DNA from: Desulfoscipio geothermicus
Lineage (GTDB): Bacteria; Bacillota; Desulfotomaculia; Desulfotomaculales; Desulfallaceae
NCBI GenBank assembly: GCA_016841905.1
Contig: JAENYF010000004.1
Span: forward strand, 21,137-85,136
Direction: 5' to 3'
DNA: 64,000 nucleotides
Position 1 is the first letter of the stretch. Every line of letters begins with the position of its first letter. Position numbers and translations under genes: made by a program. Below the pieces are notes generated by a model that was not told where the DNA came from, ran no database searches, and was given only the letters and a program-made list of their open reading frames with translations. Positions 34,548 through 42,526 of the stretch are shown here, piece after piece.

Positions 34548-35800
34548 AGACTATCGGCCTCACCGGATATATTAAGCAGCATCCCGGCCAAAATAAAATT
34601 GGCCACCATTGAACTACCTCCGTAACTAATAAATGGTAAAGTGATCCCCGTCATGGGTAACAATTTAGTGACCCCGGCAATGATAATCAATACCTGTAAG
34701 CCTAGAATGACCGTAAAGCCGGCCGCCATCAACCCGGCATATTCATCCCGCGCTGTCAGAGCGATTTTAAAGCCACGGTAAATCAGCAGCATGTACAAAA
34801 CCAAAATACCAATCCCGCCCAGCAAGCCGGTCTCTTCACAAATGGCGGAGAAAATAAAGTCAGTGTGCACCGCCGGAATAAAGCCGGGATATCCGGCCCC
34901 CAGCCCGGCGCCAAAAATACCGCCGTTATTGATCGCATAAAGGGACTGGATGATTTGATAGCCTGATTCCTGGGCCGTAGCCCAGGGGTTCAGCCAGATA
35001 GCCACCCGGGTATGCACATGGTCCACCAGCAGATAGGCCGCCGCCGCCCCGGCTAAAAACATTAAAGCTCCCAGCAGGCTATACATCCACCTGGCTGTAG
35101 CAATGTAAACCATAGCGAGAAAGGTGCCAAAATATATCAGCGCCGTGCCCAGGTCCTTTTGAAACACCAGCACTAGCAGCGCCGTCAGCCACATCCCGAC
35201 CAGCGGTCCCCATTGCTGAACACCGGGTAAAATATAGACCCGCTGCTCACCTCCCTGCAGCAGCATGCGACTTTCCATTAAATAACTGCCCAGAAAAAAA
35301 ACTAGCAGGAGCTTCACAAATTCTGAGGGCTGAAAGTGGAACAGACCCAGGTCTAACCAGCTTTTCGCCCCACCCAGTTCAATACCAAAAAATATCGGCA
35401 GCAGCAACGCTAAAATACCGGCTAAAACCACCAGGTACTTGTAATCTGCTAATTCCCGGTAGCGGCGCAGCAAGGTGGTGGTCAGGTACAAGGCAACCAG
35501 GCCAATAACCACCCAGGACAACTGCCTGTACCCGTAACCGGGATTCAAACGGAACAGGAAGACCACCCCGGTACCGGCCAGGAAGCTGATTAAAGGGATG
35601 ATGTACTGGTCAAAATTGACCCGCCGCCGCTGCCACAACGCATTGAGCAGCATAAATCCGGTAAACATGAGCAGTGCTGCGGCTATAGCCCATTTGCCGT
35701 CCGTTCCGGTGGGTTCCTTCAGGTAGAGGATGCCCCCCCCTGTCAAGGTATACAGAAAAACCACTATCAGCAATATACGCTCTTTACCACGCCTGTACAA
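34544..35800 (-). CDS. FtsW/RodA/SpoVE family glycan polymerase
   Basis: SEDS-family peptidoglycan glycosyltransferase of 418 residues with about twelve membrane segments. Family signatures: GAKSWLDLGLFHFQPSEFVKLL, FQKDLGTALIYFG, GAGLGAGYPGFIPAVHTDFI and PFISYGGSSM. It is the partner of the overlapping class B PBP. By context (FHA, PP2C, PBP, PASTA kinase) it corresponds to the actinobacterial RodA of this cluster. Confidence 0.94.
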   Translation of the reverse strand: MYRRGKERILLIVVFLYTLTGGGILYLKEPTGTDGKWAIAAALLMFTGFMLLNALWQRRRVNFDQYIIPLISFLAGTGVVFLFRLNPGYGYRQLSWVVIGLVALYLTTTLLRRYRELADYKYLVVLAGILALLLPIFFGIELGGAKSWLDLGLFHFQPSEFVKLLLVFFLGSYLMESRMLLQGGEQRVYILPGVQQWGPLVGMWLTALLVLVFQKDLGTALIYFGTFLAMVYIATARWMYSLLGALMFLAGAAAAYLLVDHVHTRVAIWLNPWATAQESGYQIIQSLYAINNGGIFGAGLGAGYPGFIPAVHTDFIFSAICEETGLLGGIGILVLYMLLIYRGFKIALTARDEYAGLMAAGFTVILGLQVLIIIAGVTKLLPMTGITLPFISYGGSSMVANFILAGMLLNISGEADSL

Positions 35801-35801
35801 A

Positions 35802-36518
35802 TTAATCCACCGCCAGAAAAATAATGGTTATATTATCGTTGCTCCCGCAGGCAATGGCTTCCTTTAGTAGTAGATGAACACCTTCGTCAGGGTTTAAGGA
35901 CTGCAGCATTAAATCGCCAATCCGCTGCTCCGGTACAAAACCGGTTAATCCGTCAGTACAAATAAGCAACCGGTCACCCCAGGCTAGTTCATATTCAAAG
36001 ATATCGGCAGCCAGCCGGGGGCCGATGCCCAGCGCTCTGGTTAAAACATTGCGCCTTGGATGCTGCATGGCTTCCTTTTCGGAGATGCCGCCCCCATCGA
36101 TCAGCTCCTGTACCAGCGAATGGTCGACAGTTAATTTACTAATTTTACCTGACCGCAGTAATAATGCCCGGCTGTCACCTACATTGGCCACAATGATCTT
36201 AGCACCTTCGACCAAACAGGCGGTGATCGTGGTGCCCATCCCCTGCCGCTGGGGGCTTTCCCTGGCCGCCAGGTAAATAGCGTCATTGGCCTGCTGGATC
36301 GCTCTGGCCAGTCTTTCACGGCCGGACTTAATATTAACCCGGTTTTCTCTCAAATATTGTTCCAGTACCCCAAGCGCCATCCGGCTAGCGACATCCCCAG
36401 CCAGGTGACCGCCCATACCGTCCGCCACGGCAAATAAACCTAAATCAGGATAAACACAGAGCCAATCTTCATTCCGCCGGCGCACTGGACCGCACTCGGT
36501 GATCTGACTCCACTTCAT
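35802..36518 (-). CDS. prpC: PP2C-type Ser/Thr phosphatase
   Basis: Metal-dependent phosphatase of 238 residues, the expected counterpart of the PASTA kinase. Metal-binding motifs: RRRNEDW at the start, FAVADGMGGHLAGDVAS, VGDSRALL, and CTDGLTG with GSNDNITII at the end. The start at 36518 (GAGGTGGGG upstream) lies inside the FHA gene, a 50-base overlap, and is fixed by the conserved N-terminus. Confidence 0.96.
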   Translation of the reverse strand: MKWSQITECGPVRRRNEDWLCVYPDLGLFAVADGMGGHLAGDVASRMALGVLEQYLRENRVNIKSGRERLARAIQQANDAIYLAARESPQRQGMGTTITACLVEGAKIIVANVGDSRALLLRSGKISKLTVDHSLVQELIDGGGISEKEAMQHPRRNVLTRALGIGPRLAADIFEYELAWGDRLLICTDGLTGFVPEQRIGDLMLQSLNPDEGVHLLLKEAIACGSNDNITIIFLAVD

Positions 36519-37011
36519 AACCCCACCTCACAAACTTGAAAATAATCTCACCGATTCTAATTTGATCACCATTGGCCAGTACCGTGGTCTCGGCAAGGGG
36601 TTTACCATTTAAATAAGTACCATTCTTGCTGCCCAGATCTTCCAACCAGTACTGCCCGTCCCGGTTATACAACCTGGCATGGCTGTTTGAAGCAAACCGG
36701 TCAGGCAAAATAATTTCGTTTTGCGGCCCACGACCTAACTTCAGTTCCCTGTCCAGGGCAAACTCCACACCCTCTAGAGCATATTCTTGTGGCGCAGACT
36801 CAACCCGCAGTAGTCCTGGACCACTTCGTTCAGTAGCAGCCGGGCGGGACATCCGCTCACCATCATCAAGCGTAAAAGCATGGGCTGTTGTTTGGAGCTT
36901 TGCTGTGCTATGTAAATCCTTAATTAAATAAATTAAAACTATGCATATAAATACGTAGATTAAGACCGTAAAAGAGGTGCGCAATACAAATAAAATAATA
37001 TCCAAAATCAT
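36469..37011 (-). CDS. Membrane-anchored FHA-domain protein (FhaB-like)
   Basis: Protein of 180 residues with an N-terminal membrane helix (~5-29, IILFVLRTSFTVLIYVFICI) and a C-terminal FHA domain (~88-165: LKLGRGPQNEIILPDRFASN, HARLYNRDGQYWLEDLGSKN, GTYLNGKPL). FHA domains bind phospho-threonine, so it is a likely substrate and reader of the PASTA kinase. The layout matches FhaB (FipA-interacting) of Actinobacteria. Its end overlaps the PP2C gene by 50 bases. Confidence 0.92.
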   Translation of the reverse strand: MILDIILFVLRTSFTVLIYVFICIVLIYLIKDLHSTAKLQTTAHAFTLDDGERMSRPAATERSGPGLLRVESAPQEYALEGVEFALDRELKLGRGPQNEIILPDRFASNSHARLYNRDGQYWLEDLGSKNGTYLNGKPLAETTVLANGDQIRIGEIIFKFVRWGYEVESDHRVRSSAPAE

Positions 37012-37757
37012 TCCACCTTAAAGATCAATACCGTATTACCCATTTTAATCCTATCCCCATCGGCCAGCTCATGCTGGGCTATTTTCACTCCGTTAACATA
37101 GGTTCCATTAGTGCTGGCTCGGTCACTGATCATAAGCCGTCGGCCCGTACGGGTAATTACAGCGTGACGTCTGGATATACTGCTGTCCTGTAGACAGATA
37201 TCGCAGATTTCTCCGCGACCAATGACTAACTGATTGCTGGACAGTACAAAACGTTGACCAATAAACGTGCCCTCCGCTACCTCCAGTAAACCGGTTTTTG
37301 GACATGTCTCAGGTACACCACGCACCGGGATAAAACGCATCGTATCTTCTACTTCCACCTGCTCCTGCTCCGGCGCTGCTTCAACGCTCTCATCAAAAAA
37401 ACTTTTTATCTGCAGCTCTCCCTGTGGCAAATCCTGCTGTTCTTTAAATGATACTGCCACCGGCCCCAGCATGGTATATTTTTTTTCGACCGCCTTGTTT
37501 TTTACATACTCGCTCATCTCAGCGGTAAACCGGTCCAGCAGCGGCTCAACTGTGGCAAAGTCCCCTGATGCTAAAGAGATTTCAAAACGGTTGGGCACGA
37601 AAATATTTTTAAGTCCGGACCGCCGCCGGTCACGCATTTCCCGCGCCAGTTTTTTGGCTATTTCCACCGGCTGTAATTCACCAGTGCCAAACTTATCCTT
37701 AAAAAAACCTTCAATATATTTTTCCAGGTTACCTTCCATCTCGGAAAAAAACCCCAC
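37008..37757 (-). CDS. DUF3662-FHA protein (FhaA-like)
   Basis: Cytoplasmic protein of 249 residues. The N-terminal DUF3662 domain (~1-115: FKDKFGTGELQPVEIAKKLA ... NIFVPNRFEISLASGDF) is followed by a linker and a C-terminal FHA domain (~170-249: FVLSSNQLVIGRGEICDICL, SRRHAVIT, DRASTNGTYVNGV). This is the architecture of FhaA in mycobacteria, where it binds phosphorylated MviN/kinase partners in cell-wall control. It overlaps FhaB by 4 bases. Confidence 0.93.
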   Translation of the reverse strand: MGFFSEMEGNLEKYIEGFFKDKFGTGELQPVEIAKKLAREMRDRRRSGLKNIFVPNRFEISLASGDFATVEPLLDRFTAEMSEYVKNKAVEKKYTMLGPVAVSFKEQQDLPQGELQIKSFFDESVEAAPEQEQVEVEDTMRFIPVRGVPETCPKTGLLEVAEGTFIGQRFVLSSNQLVIGRGEICDICLQDSSISRRHAVITRTGRRLMISDRASTNGTYVNGVKIAQHELADGDRIKMGNTVLIFKVE

Positions 37758-37771
37758 TGTAGATCACCTCG

Positions 37772-38818
37772 TTAAGGTTTTTCGCTCCCCATTATCCGCC
37801 GACGCAGCTGACCGCAGGCTGCATCAATATCCAGGCCCATTTCTCGGCGCACTGTGACCGGGTAACCGGCTTTTTCCAAAACCTGCTTAAAAACTTGGAC
37901 TTCCCTGGCCCCGCTGCTCGCGATTCCTCGCTCGGGCACCGGGTTGGCCGGAATTAAATTCACATGGCAGTGAATACCTCGCAAGATACCGGCCAGTTCT
38001 TGAGCCTGGGCCGCTTGATCATTAATCCCGCCCAATAAAGCATATTCAAAGGAAACCCGCCGTCCGGTAGCCTCAGCATAATCACGACAGGCCGGTAGCA
38101 GCTTTTCCAGTGGGTAAACCCGGTTAACCGGCACCAGTTGACTGCGCAGCGAATTATTGGGGGCATGTAAAGAAACCGCCAGGGTAATGGCCAGATGCAG
38201 TTGCAGCAAATCGTAAATTCGCGGCACAATACCGCAGGTGGATAGGGTAATGTGCCTGTGGCCGATACCCAGCCCGTAGGGTGCGCTAACCAGCGCCAAA
38301 AATTTAATTGTGTTAGCAAAGTTATCCAGGGGCTCGCCTGAGCCCATTAATACTATACGGCCGATGCGCTGGCCAGATGCCTTTTGCATAGCCCAAATTT
38401 GATCAATTAATTCACCCGGAGTGAGGTTACGGACTAGCCCGTTAAGTCCCGAGGCGCACAGTTTACAGCCCATGCGACAGCCTACCTGGGTGGAAAGGCA
38501 GGCGGTATAGCCATAATGATATTGCATCAACACGCTCTCTACGGTCTGGCCGTCCTCAAGCTGCAGCAGAAACTTGGACGCCTCGCCACCACGGGAAACC
38601 TTTTTATCCAGCACCACCAGCCCGCCCGGACTAAATTTGCCGGCCAGCATATCCCGCATTTCTTTAGGTACGTTGGTCATCTCGTCAAAAGAGGCCACAC
38701 CCTTGCGGTGTATCCAGTCAGCTATTTGGGCGGATCTAAATTTAGCCAGGCCAAGAGCGATTACCTCACCTTCCAGCTCTTCCAACGTCAAATCTTTAAT
38801 ATTGATTAATCCAGGCAT
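37772..38818 (-). CDS. rlmN: Dual-specificity 23S rRNA/tRNA methyltransferase RlmN
   Basis: Radical-SAM enzyme that methylates C2 of A2503 in 23S rRNA and A37 in some tRNAs. It has 348 residues with the iron-sulfur motif CRMGCKLCASG, RIVLMGSGEPLDN, and the second catalytic cysteine near the end (GLDIDAACGQLRRR). It is 55 bases downstream of rsmB, as in Bacillus. Confidence 0.97.
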   Translation of the reverse strand: MPGLINIKDLTLEELEGEVIALGLAKFRSAQIADWIHRKGVASFDEMTNVPKEMRDMLAGKFSPGGLVVLDKKVSRGGEASKFLLQLEDGQTVESVLMQYHYGYTACLSTQVGCRMGCKLCASGLNGLVRNLTPGELIDQIWAMQKASGQRIGRIVLMGSGEPLDNFANTIKFLALVSAPYGLGIGHRHITLSTCGIVPRIYDLLQLHLAITLAVSLHAPNNSLRSQLVPVNRVYPLEKLLPACRDYAEATGRRVSFEYALLGGINDQAAQAQELAGILRGIHCHVNLIPANPVPERGIASSGAREVQVFKQVLEKAGYPVTVRREMGLDIDAACGQLRRRIMGSEKP

Positions 38819-38873
38819 AAAAATCCCCCGTCGACATGTTTTGCTATTCTACATTACGCCGGCCAAATCCTGC

Positions 38874-40250
38874 TTAGTGGGTTAATCGCGAATTACCGCT
38901 TTTGACCAGCCTGGCCATAAAAAACCCATCCAGGCCATGGACATGGGGCAGTATTTGCATGTAACCCCGGTCCAGGGTAGCTGTATGGTCAAGTGAACCA
39001 GGCAGTAATCCAGCCAGGGTATCACATTTAAATTCTGGATGTTGCTCTAAAAACAACTCCACCTGCCCCAGGTTCTCTTCCCGTGTAATGGTGCAGGTGC
39101 TGTAGACTAAAACCCCGCCGGGTTTTAACGCCGCCGCTGCCGATGCTAGAATTTGTGCCTGCAGCTCAGCTAAAGCGGCAATTTGTTCTTCTTGCTTGCG
39201 CCACCTGGCATCCGGGCGCCGGCGCAATACACCCAACCCGGAGCAGGGGGCGTCCACCAGCACGTAGTCGGCCCAGCCGGTGTACTTGGCTGGTATCTGC
39301 CGGGCATCGGCCAGCTCTGGCTGCACGATTTCTACACCCAGCCGCCGGCAGTTTTCGGCAATTAGCTTTATTTTATGCTCGTGTACATCCAAAGCGAGAA
39401 TTTCGCCCTTGTTTTGCATCAGCTGGGCCAGGTGGGTGGCTTTACCGCCGGGGGCGCTGGCCACATCCAGCACCTGGGAACCCGGGTATGGATTTACGGC
39501 CTGTCCCACCAGGATAGAGCTTTCATCCTGAGCTTGGAACAGTCCTTCTTTAAAAGGCGCCAGGGAGCCCAGGGATACAAAACCTTGCAGCTGCATGCAG
39601 TCGGCAGCATATTGACCTCTTTGTGCTGTTACGCCCAGGACGGCCAGCCGTTCCATTAACTCGGCTGCATTGGTTTTTAACGTATTAACCCGCACGGTGT
39701 TTGGCGCGGGTTGATTGTTGGCGGCACACAGAGCCTCTGTTTCTGAATAACCAAAATCTTTGAGCCACCGGCGCACTAACCAGTCCGGATGGGAGTAGCG
39801 CAAGGCGATATAACGCACCGGGTCCTCAGCCGGGTCAGGGTAGCTTAAACGCTCCTTGCCCCGGGCTAAATTACGCAGCAAACCGTTGACAAATTTTACA
39901 ATGCCTTCATGACCATGTTGGCGGGCTAGCTTAGCCGACTCATTAACAGCAGCGGAATCAGGTACCCGGTCCATAAATAAAAGCTGGTAAGCACCTAAGC
40001 GCAAAATATTGCGCACTGCTGACGACAGGCCGGACAGGGGCCGCCGCAGATAGTGGCTTAAGGCCCAGTCCAGTGTATTTTGAGCACGTAAAGTCCCGTA
40101 AACCAATTCGGTGATAAACGACCGGTCTAATTTTCCTGGTTCCAACTTATCCAGCAACGCCCCCAGCGCTAGATTGGCATAAGCTCCCCGTTCTTCCACC
40201 GCCAGCAGGACTTGGAGAGCAGCCTCCCTGGGGCTTGTCTGATGATTCAA
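38874..40250 (-). CDS. rsmB: 16S rRNA (cytosine967-C5)-methyltransferase RsmB
   Basis: Methylates C967 of 16S rRNA. The N-terminal NusB-like RNA-binding region (~1-140) is followed by a SAM methyltransferase domain: VLDVASAPGGKATHLAQL, DAPCSGLGVLRRRPD with the motif IV Cys, and STCTITREEN with the motif VI Cys. It has 458 residues and overlaps the DUF116 gene by 4 bases. Confidence 0.97.
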   Translation of the reverse strand: MNHQTSPREAALQVLLAVEERGAYANLALGALLDKLEPGKLDRSFITELVYGTLRAQNTLDWALSHYLRRPLSGLSSAVRNILRLGAYQLLFMDRVPDSAAVNESAKLARQHGHEGIVKFVNGLLRNLARGKERLSYPDPAEDPVRYIALRYSHPDWLVRRWLKDFGYSETEALCAANNQPAPNTVRVNTLKTNAAELMERLAVLGVTAQRGQYAADCMQLQGFVSLGSLAPFKEGLFQAQDESSILVGQAVNPYPGSQVLDVASAPGGKATHLAQLMQNKGEILALDVHEHKIKLIAENCRRLGVEIVQPELADARQIPAKYTGWADYVLVDAPCSGLGVLRRRPDARWRKQEEQIAALAELQAQILASAAAALKPGGVLVYSTCTITREENLGQVELFLEQHPEFKCDTLAGLLPGSLDHTATLDRGYMQILPHVHGLDGFFMARLVKSGNSRLTH

Positions 40251-41032
40251 CTGCGATCACTTCCGTTGTTTATAAAATATTGTACCGCTTCTTCTACCCG
40301 CTGCACCGAAAACCGCGTGTTCTGGCAGGGACCGTAAGGCCTTAAATTGGTGACGCCCAGCACCGGGATAGGGTTGGCATCTAAAATGCCGCTGGTTAAA
40401 TCCCGTTCACAGGCTATGGCCACGATAGCCCTGGGACGGTAATCCTGCACATATTTACGGGCCAGGGTGCCCCCACTGGCTACCCCTATCCGAATACCAT
40501 ACCGGTCCCGGATCTGCAGTAGGTCGTTAACCATGCAGTCGCCACAGCGCCGGCAATTATCCACATTTCCCGTTATTTTATGCACACAGTCACTGTTTTG
40601 CAAACAATGCGGGGCCAACAGCAGCAATTGCTCCGGTGCAACAGTAATCTGCATCACCCACACCAGGTTATTGTTCACTTCAATAAATGAACTTTTTATC
40701 CGATTCATGTCTATTTTGAGCAGCCTGCCCAGCATTAAGACCACTGGGAAAAAGGTATTCAGTGCCACCCGTGTGGGACCCTGCAACAGGGCAAACGGTC
40801 TGGCACGGATGATTGTTAAAACTATAGCGGTCAGACCAAAGCCTGCCAGCATAATAGCAACCAGCAGCATTAGAGCAACCGCTAACAGCACCAATCTATA
40901 GACAAAAGAGCGTTCCGGACTAAAAATAAGGATCCAGATGGATAAGGCCAGTAAACCCACCACCAGCAGGCTGGCCACCAGTAGACCAATAAACAGCCTT
41001 TTGTGCGTGTGAACCGGTACCACGTTATACAC
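40247..41032 (-). CDS. DUF116 membrane protein
   Basis: DUF116 family protein of unknown function, found in many anaerobes beside fmt and rsmB. Two membrane helices near the start (RLFIGLLVASLLVVGLLALS; LVLLAVALMLLVAIMLAGFG) are followed by a soluble part rich in cysteines (HCLQNSDCVHKI, NCRRCGDCMVND, IACERDL, YGPCQNTRF) that could hold metal or an iron-sulfur cluster. The start is uncertain: GTG codons at 41041, 41032 and 41023 are possible, overlapping or abutting the fmt stop. A longer frame to 41149 lies mostly inside fmt and is unlikely. Confidence 0.85.
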   Translation of the reverse strand: MYNVVPVHTHKRLFIGLLVASLLVVGLLALSIWILIFSPERSFVYRLVLLAVALMLLVAIMLAGFGLTAIVLTIIRARPFALLQGPTRVALNTFFPVVLMLGRLLKIDMNRIKSSFIEVNNNLVWVMQITVAPEQLLLLAPHCLQNSDCVHKITGNVDNCRRCGDCMVNDLLQIRDRYGIRIGVASGGTLARKYVQDYRPRAIVAIACERDLTSGILDANPIPVLGVTNLRPYGPCQNTRFSVQRVEEAVQYFINNGSDRS

Positions 41033-42002
41033 CGCCGCCACCTGCCAATGGCTGTGCTTCGCCAAGCTTACTGCCGGCAGCCAGCTGGTTTCCCCGTATA
41101 AATTCGGCCGCCTGCATCCGTTTTTTACCCTGCAGCTGCAATTCATCAATCCTCAGTACGCCATTGCCGGTCTGCACCAAAATACCCCGATTGCCGCAGG
41201 CAACCAAAACCTGGCCAGGTTCAGCAGAGCCGGCCGGGTAATCCTCCACAACAGATACCCGCCATATTTTTAGCAGCTTATTCAACAAGGAAGTACGAGC
41301 GCCCGGCCAGGGATTTAAACCCCGGACCTGGTTTTTGATGGCCACAGCATCCCATTTCCAGTCAACCAGTTCATCCTCCCGGGTAAGCATGGCAGCATAG
41401 CAGGAAAGGTGATCTTGCTGAGGTACAGACTGAACCCGACCGTTTTTCATCAGTTCCAGCGTTTCCACCAGCAGGCGCCCGCCCAGCTCAGCCAGCCGGT
41501 CATGCACCAGCCCTACCGTGTCCTCCGAGCCAATCGGCAACTCGCCCTGCAGCAGCATGGCACCGGTGTCCAGCCCCGGGTCCATTTGCATAATAGTAAC
41601 TCCGGTTTGCCGCTCCCCATTGATAATGGCCCGGTGAATGGGTGCCGCCCCCCGGTAGGCGGGTAACAGCGAAGCATGTACATTTATGCAGCCATGCGGG
41701 GGCAGGTTTAAAATTTCCGCCGGCAATATCTGCCCAAAGGCGGCTACTACGATGATATCCGGGTTTAGCCCCTTAAGCACGTCAATAAAACCGGGCTCAC
41801 GCACCTTTTCCGGCTGATAAACTGCTAATCCCGACGCAAGGGCAGCCATTTTAACCGGCGAGGGACGCAGTTTTTTCCCCCGCCCGCCCGGCTTATCCGG
41901 CTGAGTAACCACAGCAGCCACTTCATAATTATTTTGCAGCATGGCCTGCAGCGCAGACACCGCAAAATCTGGTGTACCCATAAACACAACTCGCATATTC
42001 AT
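41025..42002 (-). CDS. fmt: Methionyl-tRNA formyltransferase
   Basis: Formylates initiator Met-tRNA. It has 325 residues: RVVFMGTPDFAVSAL, the catalytic region NVHASLLPAYRGAAPIHRAI, and QMDPGLDTGAMLL, then a C-terminal OB domain. The ATG at 42002 is 4 bases after AAGGAG; the in-frame ATG at 41996 is an equally good alternative. It follows def, its functional partner. Confidence 0.97.
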   Translation of the reverse strand: MNMRVVFMGTPDFAVSALQAMLQNNYEVAAVVTQPDKPGGRGKKLRPSPVKMAALASGLAVYQPEKVREPGFIDVLKGLNPDIIVVAAFGQILPAEILNLPPHGCINVHASLLPAYRGAAPIHRAIINGERQTGVTIMQMDPGLDTGAMLLQGELPIGSEDTVGLVHDRLAELGGRLLVETLELMKNGRVQSVPQQDHLSCYAAMLTREDELVDWKWDAVAIKNQVRGLNPWPGARTSLLNKLLKIWRVSVVEDYPAGSAEPGQVLVACGNRGILVQTGNGVLRIDELQLQGKKRMQAAEFIRGNQLAAGSKLGEAQPLAGGGGV

Positions 42003-42033
42003 TAAACTCCTTCATAACCCCGAGCCAATATGA

Positions 42034-42486
42034 CTACACTTTTTTTAAATTCTTTGCCTTATCAATAAATAAAATTCCGTCCAGGTGATCTATCTCATGC
42101 TGCAGGGCCCGGGCCAAAAAGCCTGTTGCTTCAAGCTCAGTTTCTTCTCCGGCCCGGTTTAAGCCTTTTACCCTAACCCACTCAGCCCGGGCAACATCGC
42201 CAATCATGCCGGGAATACTCAGGCAGCCCTCGCTATCAATTTGCTGGCCATCTTTTTCCGCCAGCACAGGATTGATGAACTCAACTAAACCTTTGCCTAT
42301 ATCAACCACAATCACTCGCTTAGCCACCCCAATTTGCGGAGCAGCCAGTCCCACACCCTGGTTGGCATACATGGTATCGCGCATATTATCCAGTAATTTA
42401 TTAATATGGGGACCCAGCTTGGTTACCGTGATCGCCTTCTCCCTTAGTACATCATTCCCGACCTCAACAACTTTATATATCGCCAA
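42034..42486 (-). CDS. def: Peptide deformylase
   Basis: Removes the formyl group from new proteins. It has 150 residues with the three signatures GVGLAAPQIG, EGCLSIPG (metal Cys) and QHEIDHLDGILF (metal His pair and catalytic Glu). It lies between priA and fmt. Confidence 0.97.
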   Translation of the reverse strand: MAIYKVVEVGNDVLREKAITVTKLGPHINKLLDNMRDTMYANQGVGLAAPQIGVAKRVIVVDIGKGLVEFINPVLAEKDGQQIDSEGCLSIPGMIGDVARAEWVRVKGLNRAGEETELEATGFLARALQHEIDHLDGILFIDKAKNLKKV

Positions 42487-42526
42487 AGTTAAACTGCCTC
42501 CTTGTATAAAAACACAAAATTAATTT

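Noticed and set aside
41033..41149. N-terminal extension of the DUF116 protein into fmt
   Set aside because: The extra 39 residues are out of character for the family and lie wholly within the conserved fmt frame; a GTG start near the fmt stop fits better.
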